A stretch of DNA of 64,000 nucleotides from Cordylochernes scorpioides. Taxonomy: Eukaryota > Arthropoda > Arachnida > Pseudoscorpiones > Chernetidae. Every line of letters begins with the position of its first letter. Positions within the stretch are counted from its first letter, which is position 1. The translations under genes were made by a program, and so were the position numbers. Below the pieces are notes generated by a model. That model was not told the origin of the DNA. It saw only the letters and a list, made by a program, of their open reading frames with translations, and made no database searches. Below, piece after piece: positions 11,164-21,800 of this stretch. The stretch spans positions 106,440,099-106,504,098 of the forward strand of contig CP092863.1 of NCBI GenBank assembly GCA_030710605.1, given 5' to 3'.

Positions 11164-11305
11164 ATCTTCTTTCTTATCTCCACTCAATCATATCAGAGTA
11201 TCAAGCTTGTAAAGCTTGTTGATGGTGTCTGCTGGGGAAGAGTAGAGCTCATCAATGGATGAGTCAATACAGTCAATGATGTGGTTTGGGGTTTCAGGTT
11301 GAAAA
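11164..11305 (-). pseudogene. LINE 3' end fragment (AAGAAG-tail family)
   Basis: The minus strand carries the same C-terminal segment and AGATAAGAAAGAAG tail as 8920-9041, closely similar in sequence. It is a truncated retrocopy of the RNase H LINE. Confidence 0.65.
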
Positions 11306-11324
11306 TTGCAGTTTTAGAAGATGA

Positions 11325-11470
11325 TAAGGCACACAATTTGGATTATAAATTATAAACACAAGATAATAAGACCAAATCCAAATAAATAACAGTGTTGTTA
11401 CTGAAACATCACACACTATTTATTTATTTGGATTTGTTCTTATTACCTTGTGTTTTATAAGTTCTATAAA
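11325..11470 (-). mobile_element. Foldback element F1 with near-perfect target duplication
   Basis: The tail GATAAGGCACACAATTTGG is at the left and CCTTGTG at the right, with inverted arms AAGACCAAATCCAAATAAAT / ATTTATTTGGATTTG. The flanks GTTTTAGAAG and GTTTTATAAG look like a 10-bp duplication with one change. Confidence 0.6.
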
Positions 11471-11486
11471 CGTAATATAATCGGAA

Positions 11487-11665
11487 TATCTGGATCCCAC
11501 CAGCGAGTGCAAGTAACCAAACAGGGCTCTGGCACATTTTTAGTGCAGAGTCTAACTGCTTTTCACATCTGTAGACATGTGGTGCACTTACAGTAAAAGC
11601 AGTTGCCTACTTCTACCCACCATGATTATCATCGCCTGTACCATGTGTACTACGGATAAGCAAGA
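11487..11665 (+). repeat. SINE-like body (family S3)
   Basis: Conserved phrases in order: CCACCAGCGAGTGCAAGTAA, GGGCTCTGGCACATTT, CTGCTTTTCACAT, GTGGTGCACTTACAGTAAAA, CCACCATGATTATCAT and TGTACTACGGATAAGC. The same body at 61.7 kb follows a tRNA-like head, so this is a 5'-truncated SINE. Confidence 0.6.
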
Positions 11666-11687
11666 GAAGATCTATAAATAGAAAGGA

Positions 11688-11985
11688 TAAGGCACAATTT
11701 GGGTTATAGATAATAATACAAGGTAACAAGGACCAAATCCAAATAAATAAATAGTGTGTAACGTTTCGGTAACAACATTGTTACCATCTTCAGACAAAAG
11801 TACTGAATGAGAGTTCAGAGTATTTCAAAGAGTTCAGGATCTGAAGCTCTCCTCTATTTCAAGAAGTTGAGAAGATGGTAAAATTTCTCATTCAGTACTT
11901 TTGTCTGAAGATGGTAACAACGTTGTTACCGAAACGTCACACACTATTTATTTATTTGGTCTTATTACATTGTATTATAAATAGA
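11688..11985. mobile_element. Foldback element F1, long-armed copy
   Basis: The left arm carries ACGTTTCGGTAACAACATTG and TTACCATCTTCAGACAAAAG; the right arm repeats these inverted (CTGAAGATGGTAACAACGTT). Both outer parts carry the AAGACCAAATCCAAATAAAT sequence. It contains an 18-bp perfect palindrome GGTAACAACGTTGTTACC. No ORF. Confidence 0.65.
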
Positions 11986-12239
11986 AAGATAAAGTGGGTT
12001 ATATTAAATAATAGGTTTGTTATTTCAAGTGAATATAATCTGAATATCTGGAGCTTATAGAAGTTATGACGCTCTGGAAAGGTTAGGGGAAAGAAGTAAA
12101 AATTCTTATGACAATTTTTTTACAGATTTATTAAAGTTGTTGAAATGTTGAGAAATAATGGATTTGAAGAATGGTTATTGTGTACTATATTATTTTTCAA
12201 CAAATGCCAACCAATAATGAAGATATACATATTAGTCAA

Positions 12240-12650
12240 ATATTGATCCCATATTTACATAAGTTAACAAGACCAAAATTCAAATAAATGAGATGTTTGT
12301 GAAATTTCAGTAACAACCTTGTTTACCATCATCAGACAAAAGTACTGAATTATAAAAAAGTACTGAAATGCGACCATTCACTTCTTTTGTTGGATGATGG
12401 TAACATGACTGTTGCTGAAACATGGCAAACATTTCATTTATTTGAATTTGGTCTTGTTACCTTATGTCTATAATCCAAATTGTACCGTATTAATTATGGA
12501 AAATGATATGGTACAATTTGGATTATAGATTAGAAACAAAGGGCAATAAGACCAAATTCAAATGAATAAATAGTGTGACATTTCAGTAACAATGTGGGTT
12601 GCCGAAACATAACACCCCTATTTATTTGGATTTAGTCTTATTTTGGACTC
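12240..12650. repeat. Two decayed foldback F1 copies side by side
   Basis: Fragments with AACAAGACCAAAATTCAAAT, CATCATCAGACAAAAGTACT, GATGATGGTAACATGAC and GGTCTTGTTACCTTATG are followed by a second set from about 12500. Many substitutions show these are older copies. Confidence 0.5.
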
Positions 12651-13640
12651 TGTCCGAATTTGTTTCCTCAAATATTGAGATTTTTTGCTTTTCCCTCCCC
12701 TGACTCTTTGAGGCCATCGTATTGGCAGACCCGTTTCTGACAGGGCTTGGAGCATTAGTTCAGCCGAGTCATTGAACAAGTTAGATGCTCTCTTTCCCTT
12801 TTCATCAAATGCCACCCCAGCATTATCAAAATATATTCTAGAATGCGTCGGATTAAACAGAAAGGAGGTCTTTCTGTACCCTAAAAGAGGTTTTGAGAAA
12901 GCTGGAATGTGCAGAAAAACTTCCAAGAATTGGTGTGAAGACTGGAATAGTCACTACACTGTCTACCGACACTTTGAGACACCCTTATATTGTGTCTACA
13001 AGAATCTACCACAACTGGTAGAGAGTAGAGGGAACAAACAATGTCCTCCAAGAACTTGATATCCAGTCTGGTCATCTACAATGATCTTTCAGAATGGGTA
13101 CATGGTTTTCTTACTATCTACAGTAGTTACAATTCTCAAGTCATTAAATATCTCACAAACCCAGGCTCACCACAGGATTTTCTAGATTGTATCGGATCTA
13201 ACTGAAAGGAACTCTTCTTGAACCCTAAAAGAGATCTTGAGAAAGCTAGATGTTGCATTTTAATCCACCATCATCTGTTATAAGAAATCTAAGCCATTTT
13301 TGATGTGTATGATTCTTTTTAAAATAAAAATATTTTCTACTGCGCCCTTACTGCAATATGAGGACAGTAGAACTTTAATTTTATCATATAAGTCAAAAAT
13401 GGCTTAGATTTCTTAAAGCTAAATGCACAAACAACCTCCAAGAACTGGGGTGAAGACTGGAACAAGAACTACCATTGACTAATGTGAGAAGAGTGTTGTT
13501 GTAATCACATAATGACTGAAGAAGCATGTGAAACAAAAAAAGAACAGAAAGCTGGAATGTATATTATCTTCACATGTATACAATGATCTTTCGGAGAATT
13601 GATGCATGGTTTTCCTACTATGTACAGTAGTTCCAATTCC
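12650..13640 (+). pseudogene. Degenerate C-terminal pieces of an RNase H-type LINE, repeated
   Basis: The plus strand 12772-13059 reads SSNATPALSKYILECVGLNR, the typical Cys-His C-terminus of arthropod LINEs (ATP-x-HILxCxGL) with Cys and His changes. At 13060-13260 a second, more broken version reads like SPQDFLDCIGSN, and a third trace is near 13560-13640. Stops and frameshifts abound. The segments may be a local duplication. Confidence 0.5.
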
Positions 13641-13689
13641 CAAGCCATTTCCTGTTGATGGGAACATCAGACAAGGGTAGGAATATGAC

Positions 13690-13878
13690 TGTTAACATTT
13701 ACTGGGCTCAGTAGAACAGCAGCCTTCATGTCTAGAGTACCAGGAGTACAAGACATACTGTCCTGGTCACCTCCCCGCCATGTTGAGGCAGTTAACAGGA
13801 CTTGGGGAGTGCTCTACATTTAGCTGGGCTTAGTAGGACAGCAGCCTTCATGTCTAGGGTACCAGGAGTATATATATA
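13690..13878. repeat. Left part of a tandem satellite-like array (about 122-bp unit)
   Basis: About 1.5 units contain CATACTGTCCTGGTCACCTC, CGCCATGTTGAGGCAGTTAA, CTTGGGGAGTGCTCTACATT and CAGCAGCCTTCATGTCTAG. The same unit continues at 16730-17570 after the LTR element, showing the array was split by the insertion. Confidence 0.8.
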
Positions 13879-14204
13879 TGTAATATGATCCTGTCGACTT
13901 TCAGTGTGGCATTATGATAATAATGTGGGGAGAGAGAAATAAGGAAACAACAAGTTTGGAAGATGGGACCCAGCAAACCGAGAGAGAGAGGTAGCGCGTG
14001 CGGCTGTCACTGCGTAACGCCGTCTTGTGTGGCCACCACCCACCCCCCGACTATCTAAAAATAGTCCGGCAGGGTTCCCAACAAAGCCCCCTCCGGCATG
14101 TGGTCAGTGGTTTAAAATGGCCGTAACTTAGCTTTCTATCGACGTCTCTCTCTCGTTGACTGTAGGTTTACTTTATTATTCCTGGAAGAGCATATATTAT
14201 GACA
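13879..14204 (+). repeat. 5' LTR
   Basis: 326 bp, TGTAATATG...TATTATGACA. It contains CAGTGTGGCATTATGATAAT, AACGCCGTCTTGTGTGGCCA and CCCCCTCCGGCATGTGG, all repeated in the 3' LTR. Confidence 0.85.
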
Positions 14205-16371
14205 TATGGCCCCCGTTGAAGAAGGCTGAATATGGTTTGAGTATACTTAAAGCTGGTGAAGCCAGGGATAGAGAAGTAATTTTACAGTTGAAATTAATTA
14301 AGGTAATGGTGACATAGTTTTATGTAAATAAAATATTGTATAGTACACAAGTAAATATTATTTACAAGCAGTTTTACAACACCGGAGAGTTTGATATTTA
14401 AGGGAATTTTGGATAATATCAAAGCTACAAAAGGCTATATACAATAACATCTAATGTATTATAAGGGAAATGTTATTGAGGAGTGTGAACAAGGAGAAGA
14501 AGAGTCACATACATATAATGAAATTCTGAAGATCATTAAGACTGGGGAACTCTACACTTTAAGATATTTTTCAGGCGGACATGGCAAGGGGAAACTTGGC
14601 ATGGGCTTTCTATGCTATAAGTGTAGAGTACGAGAAATGAGGTTGAGGTTGGCAATTGTGTGAGCTCAGGACTGAGGTAAATATAAAACTACATACAATG
14701 TTAGAACCTTGGCGAACAGGGCGAGGGGAAACTTGCCCTGGGCCATTCTACCTTATCTATGCAGTTACTTGTGTAGCGAGTCCGAGGGGAAAGTCCCGTG
14801 TGTAGGTGAGGAAGTCGAATGGACTTATATTTAATTTGCGGAAAGTATGCGCGCACAGTGCCAAAAATTGGGACGAGGACAGCGCTGTCCGTTACAAGTG
14901 ACAAGCTGCTCGGACACGAGGTGTTTGAACCTTCGTGGGAGCTTGTGCAAGGCGATGATTTCACGGTGGGTTGAAAGTAAGACCCATGTCTGCGCGAAAT
15001 GATGACGGACCGGACAGAATCAGCGACGATGTTTAACGTACCTCCGTGGGAAATATCGGAGGTAGGCTATATCGTGCTGGTTTGGACAATGGACAAACAT
15101 AGATTTGAAGACAGGGTCCGTGTGGCGCGAGGAGAAGAGGCGAACTGTGTCGCTCGATGCAGATTGTTCAAGTGCGAACAAAAAGGAGTTGATAAATATC
15201 TAACAGTTAGTCAATCTGCATCCTGTGACGAACACACCATTGGCTAGATGGTGTGGGTCGGTGGATATGCTAGAGATGAACTGCGAAATATATTATCATA
15301 AATGAAGGGCGAAGGTTAGGATTTTGAAATGACAATATAGAAGTTCGATAATTGATTAATCAATAATTCTCTATAAAAGGTCCTTAGCTGGTATAAGGTT
15401 AACAAAGTTGTAAGAATGAGAGAGGCATTCAGGGGAAGAGAGATAATAGTCACCAAGGGTTAGTTGTAAGCAAGGCTCACGTGATGGTTGAAATTCTTCG
15501 ACGCCTGACTTACAGGGTGAATTTTGAGTCGTTTAGGGAAAGAAATTATTTTTCGTGAGCCGTGCTTACAAGTAGAAGAGCTCATATACAAATAGGTATG
15601 CAAAAGTTTAGGTGCTGGAGGCATATTCTTATAAATAAATTGATTATGAAAAATCTATTGTTAATAGTAAAAATCGTAAAGCATTAATAGGTAGAATTCC
15701 AATTTTTTTTTTTTTTTTTAAGAGTTATGTTAAAATGGAAATTATTTTATTACAATGACGATTGTTAAATTCTACTGGTAAGGTAACTAATTAAATGAGT
15801 TACAAATAACTAGATAAATAGTATGGAGAATAAAATCATTGTTAATAGGCGTGGAGAGAATAAATGGAGCTAATTATGTAAATATTGGGACAATTTACAA
15901 GGAATGACTTATTTAAAGAATGAATGGTAGGAGTTAAAACAATTACACTCACGAGTTATGTTGGTTTAGGGTGCAGGTAAGTTCATTGAGCTTCGGGAGA
16001 GTTCTGTCTGTGACACTGTACGTACCAGTGTTGTACATCACAGTAGCGGCAGGGACATGGCGGAGTCTTGTCCATGATGGAGGAAGATGTCCTGCCCTGG
16101 CACGGTGGTCGTTCTTGGGCAGATCTAGTGCTGGAAGAAGTGCGTGGCAGCTCCATCTCCGTCGTAGGTGAATACTTCTTCGGGATCACGGTTCAAAGGT
16201 TGGCGAAGAAGGGGTTGAGGGCTCGAAGAGGAGTGGTTACAGTTGAGTTGGGTTTGGCCGATCATCGTGGCTTGGCTTCTTGTTTCTTCATACTCCGGTA
16301 TATGAGGGATTTGCTTCCCGGCCAGGTCTTATCCTGTCGACTCTTCTGTAATATGATCCTGTCGACTCTTC

Positions 16372-16699
16372 TGTGATATGATCCTGTCGACTTTCAGTGT
16401 GGCATTATGATAATAATGTGGGGAGAGAGAAATAAGGAAACAACAAGTTTGGAAGATGGGACCCAGCAAACCGAGAGAGAGAGGTAGCGCGTGCGGCTGT
16501 CACTGCGTAACGCCGTCTTGTGTGGCCACCACTCCCCCCCCCCGACTATCTAAAAATAGTCCGGCAGGGTTCCCAACAAAGCCCCCTCCGGCATGTGGTC
16601 AGTGGTTTAAAATGGCCGTAACTTAGCTTTCTATCGACGTCTCTCTCTCGTTGACTGTAGGTTTACTTTATTATTCCTGGAAGAGCATATATTATGACA
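16372..16699 (+). repeat. 3' LTR
   Basis: 328 bp, almost identical to 13879-14204. The start is uncertain: the motif GATCCTGTCGACT with a CTTC tail occurs three times just upstream (16329, 16347, 16372), so the LTR could start at 16347. It ends ATTATGACA before (TA)n. Confidence 0.85.
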
Positions 16700-16729
16700 T
16701 ATGTATATATATATATATATATACAAGAC

Positions 16730-17570
16730 TCCAGACATACTGTCCTGGTCACCTCCCCACCATGTTGAGGCAGTTAACAGGACTTGGGGAGTGCTCTACA
16801 CTACATTTAGCTGGGCTTAGTAGGACAGCAGCCTTCATGTCTAGGGTACCAGGAGTATATATATATACAAGATATACTGTCCTGTCACCTCCCCGCCATG
16901 TTGAGGCAGTTAACAGGACTTGGGGAGTGCTCTAAATTTAGCTGGGCTTAGTAGGACAGCAGCCTTCATGTCTAGGGTACCAGGAGTATATATATATACA
17001 AGATATACTGTTCTGGTCACCTCCCCGCCATGTTGAGGCAGTTAACAGGACTTGGGGAGTGCTCTACATTTAGCTGGGCTTAGTAGGACAGCAGCCTTCA
17101 TGTCTAGGGTACCAGGAGTACAAGACATACTGTCCTGGTCACCTCCCCGCCATGTTGAGGCAGTTAACAGGACTTGGGGAGTGCTCTACATTTAGCTGGG
17201 CTTAGTAGGACAGCAGCCTTCATGTCTATGGTACCAGGAGTATATATATATATATATATACAAGACTCCAGACATACGGTCCTGGTCACCTCCCCGCCAT
17301 GTTGAGGCTGTTAACAGGACTTGGGGAGTGCTCTACATTTAGCTGGGCTTAGTAGGACAGCAGCCTTCGTGTCTAGGGTACCAGGAGTACAAGACATACT
17401 GTCCTGGTCACCTCCCCGCCATGTTGAGGCTGTTAACAGGACTTGGGGAGTGCTCTACATTTAGCTGGGCTTAGTAGGACAGCAGCCTTCGTGTCTAGGG
17501 TACCAGGAGTACAAGACATACTGTCCTGGTCACCTCCCCGCCATTATGAGAATGTTAACAGGACTTGAAG
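16730..17570. repeat. Right part of the satellite-like array, seven unit starts
   Basis: Units begin near 16735, 16867, 16998, 17123, 17272, 17395 and 17518. Each holds CCTGGTCACCTCCCCGCCAT, CTTGGGGAGTGCTCTA and GGTACCAGGAGTA. Period differences come from variable (TA)n runs between the units. No coding frame is conserved. Confidence 0.85.
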
Positions 17571-17604
17571 TGGGTACCCATTGTACAAAGGTTTATATAA
17601 AAAT

Positions 17605-18502
17605 ACTAGCGGACGTACCCGGCTTCGCCCGGGTTTTACCCGAGTAAAAGTTTGTCTAACGAATCTCTCGATAAAGTGAACATTTTTTTCCCGGTCCCTT
17701 GAAAAATACTCGATAAGTTGAATAAAATCAATATTAATTGGTTCCCTCGGTAATTGGAAGTTAAAGGAACAGTATCTTGCCTTGGAATTGTATCATTATT
17801 CTTGTATGGATGTACCCGGCTTCGCCCGGGTTTTACCCGAGTAAAGGTTTGTTTAACGAATCTCTCGATAAAGTGAACATTTTTTCCCGGTCCCTTGAAA
17901 AATACTCGATAAGTTGAATAAAATCAATATTAATTGGTTCCCTCGGTAATTGGAAGTTAAAGGAATAGTATCTTGCCTTGGAATTGTATCATTATTCTTG
18001 TATGGATGTACCCGGCTTCGCCCGGGTTTTACCCGAGTAAAGGTTTGTTTAACGAATCTCTCGATAAAGTGAACATTTTTTCCTGGTCCCTTGAAAAATA
18101 CTCGATAAGTTGAATAAAATCAATATTAATTGGTTCCCTCGGTAATTGGAAGTTAAAGGAATAGTATCTTGCCTTTGAATTGTATCATTATTCTTGTCTC
18201 AAATAAATTGCTGTGTCATCCTGAATTTTGTCTTTCCTAATTTTCTACATTACAAAATCATCGTATCATCATGATAATATTTAGAGCAGATTGTTGAATT
18301 ATAACAGATAAATTAGAATATTTATCTTGATTATTTCTAGGCGAAAAGTTATTTCAAAAATTTTATTTGCTAGAAACCTTCCCAGTACTATACTAAATAA
18401 CTTCCCAAAGTTTCATGGCGATCCAATGAGTGGTTTGGTCAGGCATAAAGGACAAACAAACAAACAGACACACATACATTCATTTTTATATATATAGATA
18501 TA
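17605..18502 (+). mobile_element. Dispersed repeat family H (GC-palindromic head, TATA-GATA tail), triplicated head
   Basis: It begins CTAGCGGACGTACCCGGCTT and ends ATTCATTTTTATATATATAG-ATA. The 190-205 bp head segment (CCCGGCTTCGCCCGGG, ACCCGAGTAAAGG, CCCGGTCCCTTGAAAAATAC, TCGATAAGTTGAATAAAATC) is present three times in tandem at 17617, 17814 and 18009. The 3' part has GGCGATCCAATGAGTGG before the tail. Other copies are at 35.9, 37.7, 38.3, 39.6, 50.7 and 51.5 kb in both orientations. It resembles short non-LTR-type repeats widespread in invertebrates; the class is unproven. Confidence 0.7.
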
Positions 18503-18654
18503 AGATATATTGACTTGATGTAAACCAGATTCCTAGAGCCATGAACAAATATAGTCAACTGTCCAGTTATCTTCAAACTTTACATCTAATGATGAACACC
18601 CAATTGATCAGATGTATAGCCAGGCTGTACTAGGAAAGATTCTGAAGATCTTCA

Positions 18655-19075
18655 GGTGTTGTTGTTTCTTATCCCCTTGTATAAAGATTACACGAATACA
18701 ATGAATTTCATGAAATGGGGTGTAGGGGTACAGCTTTCATTGATCATGGCACCATGATCCAGGCACACTTTGGTGAAAGTCTGACTTTGCCTGTAGTTTG
18801 AGGCCATTCCTAACATGGAAGCAGACGCCTTTGTTGCCGACTCTGGCATGAGTACAGACGCAGCTCCTCCTTATCCCTGTAGTGGGACCATTGCTGAGGT
18901 CTATCAACTGGGTCAGTTGAAGTCAAGATTTTTAAAGAGGGTTCTACTCCTCTTCTCACAATGCAGCTCTTGGTCCGCGACTGCTTATTCGTCAGAGTTA
19001 TTCTACTTGTTTCCCAGCTGGCCTTCATATCTGAAGGTCGTTCCCCTATCCGCCACCTGGGGACGCGCCCTATAG
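18655..19075 (+). repeat. SINE-like repeat S2 (ACAACA-tail family), minus-oriented copy
   Basis: It contains TGTTGTTTCTTATCCCCTTG, the complement of the family tail, then CAGCTTTCATTGATCATGGC, GGCACCATGATCCAG and AGGTCTATCAACTGGGTCAG. The matching inverted copy at 55.4-55.7 kb ends CACAAGGGGATAAGAAACAA followed by CAACAA. Orientation of the retroposon is minus. Confidence 0.55.
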
Positions 19076-19359
19076 CAGTCAGCTCTGCCGAGGGGGTCTT
19101 AAAGGGTATATAAGCATATTCCTCTGAGAGTTCAACCCATTGAAATCTGAACAATATGTTGTTTATAATACAATATAATACTGCTTATGATTGTAGATTA
19201 TGATTCCCATCCCTGGACACTTTATTTTTCCGTTTATCTCATTACTCTTCACAATTAATCCTATCATACTTCATCCCTAAGGTTAGAAATAATCATTATT
19301 TCTCTTTAAAATAAATTTCAATTTTTCATTCAAAAGAAACATTTGCATATAATTGCCAA

Positions 19360-19632
19360 AAATGTTGTTTCTTATCCCCTTGTGGAAAGATCACACAAAT
19401 TCCATGATTTCATGCTTCTTGAGATATTTGATGATAAGCAGTGGCCTCTCCCAGATGTCCTGTGAACAACAATATAGCAACACACAATCACCAAATATGT
19501 ACATAGTGCTCCCAGTCTTAATGACAAAGGCAGATGTATTCTACTTCACACAGTCATGATGGTTGTCAAGTCTCAAGCTTTACAAGTTTGATACCCCAAT
19601 ATGATTGAGTGGAGATAAGAAAGAAGAAGAAA
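19360..19632. repeat. Fragments of two LINE/SINE tails
   Basis: TTTCTTATCCCCTTGTGGAA is the S2-type tail complement. At 19565-19632 the plus strand carries CAAGCTTTACAAGTTTGATA and GATTGAGTGGAGATAAGAAA, the tail of the RNase H LINE. Both are short remnants. Confidence 0.5.
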
Positions 19633-20016
19633 TATGTACAAATTTATTTGTCTTATCTAGTCCTATGTTGTTAGATCTCCCCTGTGCACTAATCTTTCTT
19701 TTTTTTTTTTATCCTATATATATATACACACACATCCCAGCAACTGAAAGTTGTTGATAGCTTGCGCCATAAGTTAACAATGCTGTTATTTAAATATCAC
19801 ACACTATTTATTTATTTGGATTTGGTCTTATTACCTTGTTTTCACAAAATGAAGAGGTAAGTGTGTGTGTTTGGGAAAGTATTACGATATGGAGATGCCT
19901 TTTTCATAATTTATGCACCTTATCCCAGTACAATATCACATTTGTACTATTTTTTCACATTAGTATTGTTAACATCAGACAAAAGACTGAATGAAAAAGA
20001 CAAGGTAATTAGACCA

Positions 20017-20385
20017 ACTTCTTCTTTCTTATCTCCACTCAATCATATTAGGGTGTCAAATTGTGACACTTTATGGTGTCTGTTTGACAACCATCATAAC
20101 TGGGTGAAGTAGAATGCATCTGCCTTTGTCATTAAGACTGGGAGCACTACTCAGTGGCAGGCCGACTTAGCTCCAAAAGAAATGGCCGCCTCTGACATGA
20201 GAAACAGACACCATGTACAGCCACTCCTAACATGGATTACAAACACTGCTCATCCTGTATCCCTGGAGCCCTTACAGGGTACTATCAGCCGGGCCAGCTG
20301 AACTCAGGTTTTTTTAATGAGCTTGTTACTGCTCCCCCTCCTCCATTTTCATCCAGGTTGGGACCGGCAAAGGCGGAGTTTCTCT
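20017..20385 (-). repeat. SINE-like repeat S1, near full length
   Basis: On the minus strand it starts with CTCCGCCTTTGCCGGTCCCA and runs through GGAGCAGTAACAAGCTCATT, TACAGGATGAGCAG-like sequence and GGCGGCCATTTCTTTTGGAG. It ends in GAGTGGAGATAAGAAAGAAG, the same 3' tail as the RNase H LINE. About 370 bp. Other copies are at 36.6, 49.1, 54.4 and 57.6 kb. Shared LINE tail and defined length suggest a LINE-dependent retroposon. Confidence 0.65.
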
Positions 20386-20479
20386 CTCTTATAAATTTGC
20401 CCATTGAAAAGCAAGAGCTCAAAAGCTTGTGCTTTTTTCATAATAAACAAACTTATTTTAAATTTCAGGAGATTTAAAT

Positions 20480-21660
20480 CAAGTAAAAGGTTATTAAAGG
20501 TTTTTTGATCATTTTACAAAATTAATTGTATTTTCACACTTTCAATTCAGTACACACTTAAAGATAGATAAGCCTATTTTCACTTATTACCAAATACATA
20601 CACTCATGGAATTCGTGTAATCTTTACACAAGGGGATAAGAAACAAAGACAACACATACACAAAATATATAAAGTAAACTATTAAAAAAAAAAACTTAAA
20701 AATAACTAATTCTAGTTTATTTTTTCAAGAAATATAAACATGCAGAGAGACACAACAAAGCTAACAATAGAGATACATTTACAAGAGAAAACAAAAAGGT
20801 AGAGTTATATACATACATACAACTGGTAACAAAATCATAGAAATAACATATTTAAGCTTATTGAAATAGATAGAGTTTCTATACTTGGCATTTAATATAT
20901 AGTGTTATAACATAATAAAAATAAATAGAATATTTAACAAATGATAGAATAACAAATAGATATAATTATTGAAAACTGTAGATGATATATATAGATGGAG
21001 TAATGATTGAGGGAGGATTATTGAAGGAATGGGTCAATGGTCAACTTTTTTTTTTTAATTCATAGAATAATGGGAATTTTCTTAAATGTTTACAGGGCCT
21101 ATAAGACCATTAAGATTTGGTTCTGGATAATTTGGGTTTTGTATTCAACCAGGGTTATTTATTTAGTTTGGTTAATATTAATTATGAAAATGGTCAAATT
21201 ATTTTTTTTCATATATTCATAGAGAAAATTTAGGCTGATAGATAGGCTTTCAACTCTGATAAGCCCTTATTAATGCATTTGTAAGAAGAGTTTATTGAAT
21301 TTTAGAAGAAGTTGGTCAACGGTCAAAATATATATTTTTAAATTCATAGAAAAATAATCTGACTGAGTGGCTTAACAGGTTTTATGTGAAGTAAGGCAAA
21401 TTGAGGTAGTATGGTGATTTTTGGTCAAGAGTCAAAATATTTTTTTCTAATATATTGATATTTATGAAAAATTCACTGAAAAAAAAGAATCTAGTAAAAA
21501 TTGTCTGGGGTATAGGTGATAATGGTGTAGATATGTGGATAAACCACTGAGGTTGGGTTGGGGTAAAAAAAAAAGATTAGGTCATTGGTCAGAATAAAAT
21601 AAAAAATAATTTATGAAAAAAAAAAAACAATCTGCCAAAAGAGATCTCCAGCAGATGGAG
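20480..21660. other. AT-rich sequence, 3' flank of the TATDN2-like gene
   Basis: AT-rich DNA without a credible ORF. A fragment of the S2 tail lies near 20600-20650. A loose repeat with GGTCAAAATATATTTTT / GGTCAATGGTCAA appears several times between 21030 and 21600. Part of the right end is likely the 3' UTR of the minus-strand gene. Confidence 0.4.
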
Positions 21661-21665
21661 GGTCT

Positions 21666-21800
21666 TTAGATGAGATAGATCCTGGCAGTATTCTGTCGGG
21701 TCGCCCGCAGAACCTGCTCCAGGGAGATTCCCTTCAGTGCAGCAACTTGGGCGGCTGTGTGGATGGCCAGACCAGGATGGGAGTACCTCAAACGGGAACT
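21666..21800 (-). CDS. TATDN2: TATDN2-like, terminal exon
   Basis: Acceptor GTGTGCAG|AGT, phase 0. It encodes RYSHPGLAIHTAAQVAALKG and ends RIYLI before TAA. The frame differs from the longest open frame here, but the splice phase and TatD C-terminal pattern select this one. Confidence 0.85.
   Translation of the reverse strand, partial: SSRLRYSHPGLAIHTAAQVAALKGISLEQVLRATRQNTARIYLI

Larger units (their letters stand above)
13879..16699 (+). mobile_element. Non-autonomous LTR retrotransposon, about 2.8 kb, young
   Basis: Two nearly identical direct repeats (13879-14204 and about 16372-16699) start TGTAATATG / TGTGATATG and end TATTATGACA, giving the canonical TG...CA. A TGG-initiated sequence, TGGCCCCCGTTGAAGAAG, lies at 14207 just inside the left LTR where a primer-binding site belongs. 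The 2.2-kb interior has only short ORFs and no gag, protease, reverse transcriptase or integrase motif, so it must be mobilised by another element. The LTRs differ at only a few sites, chiefly a C-run, arguing for recent insertion. It interrupts the satellite array at a (TA)n stretch, so the target duplication is ambiguous. Confidence 0.8.

Noticed and set aside
14454..16376. Open frames of 60-100 codons inside the LTR element
   Set aside because: None shows Cys-His box, protease, reverse transcriptase, RNase H or integrase motifs; they overlap each other on both strands and look like chance.
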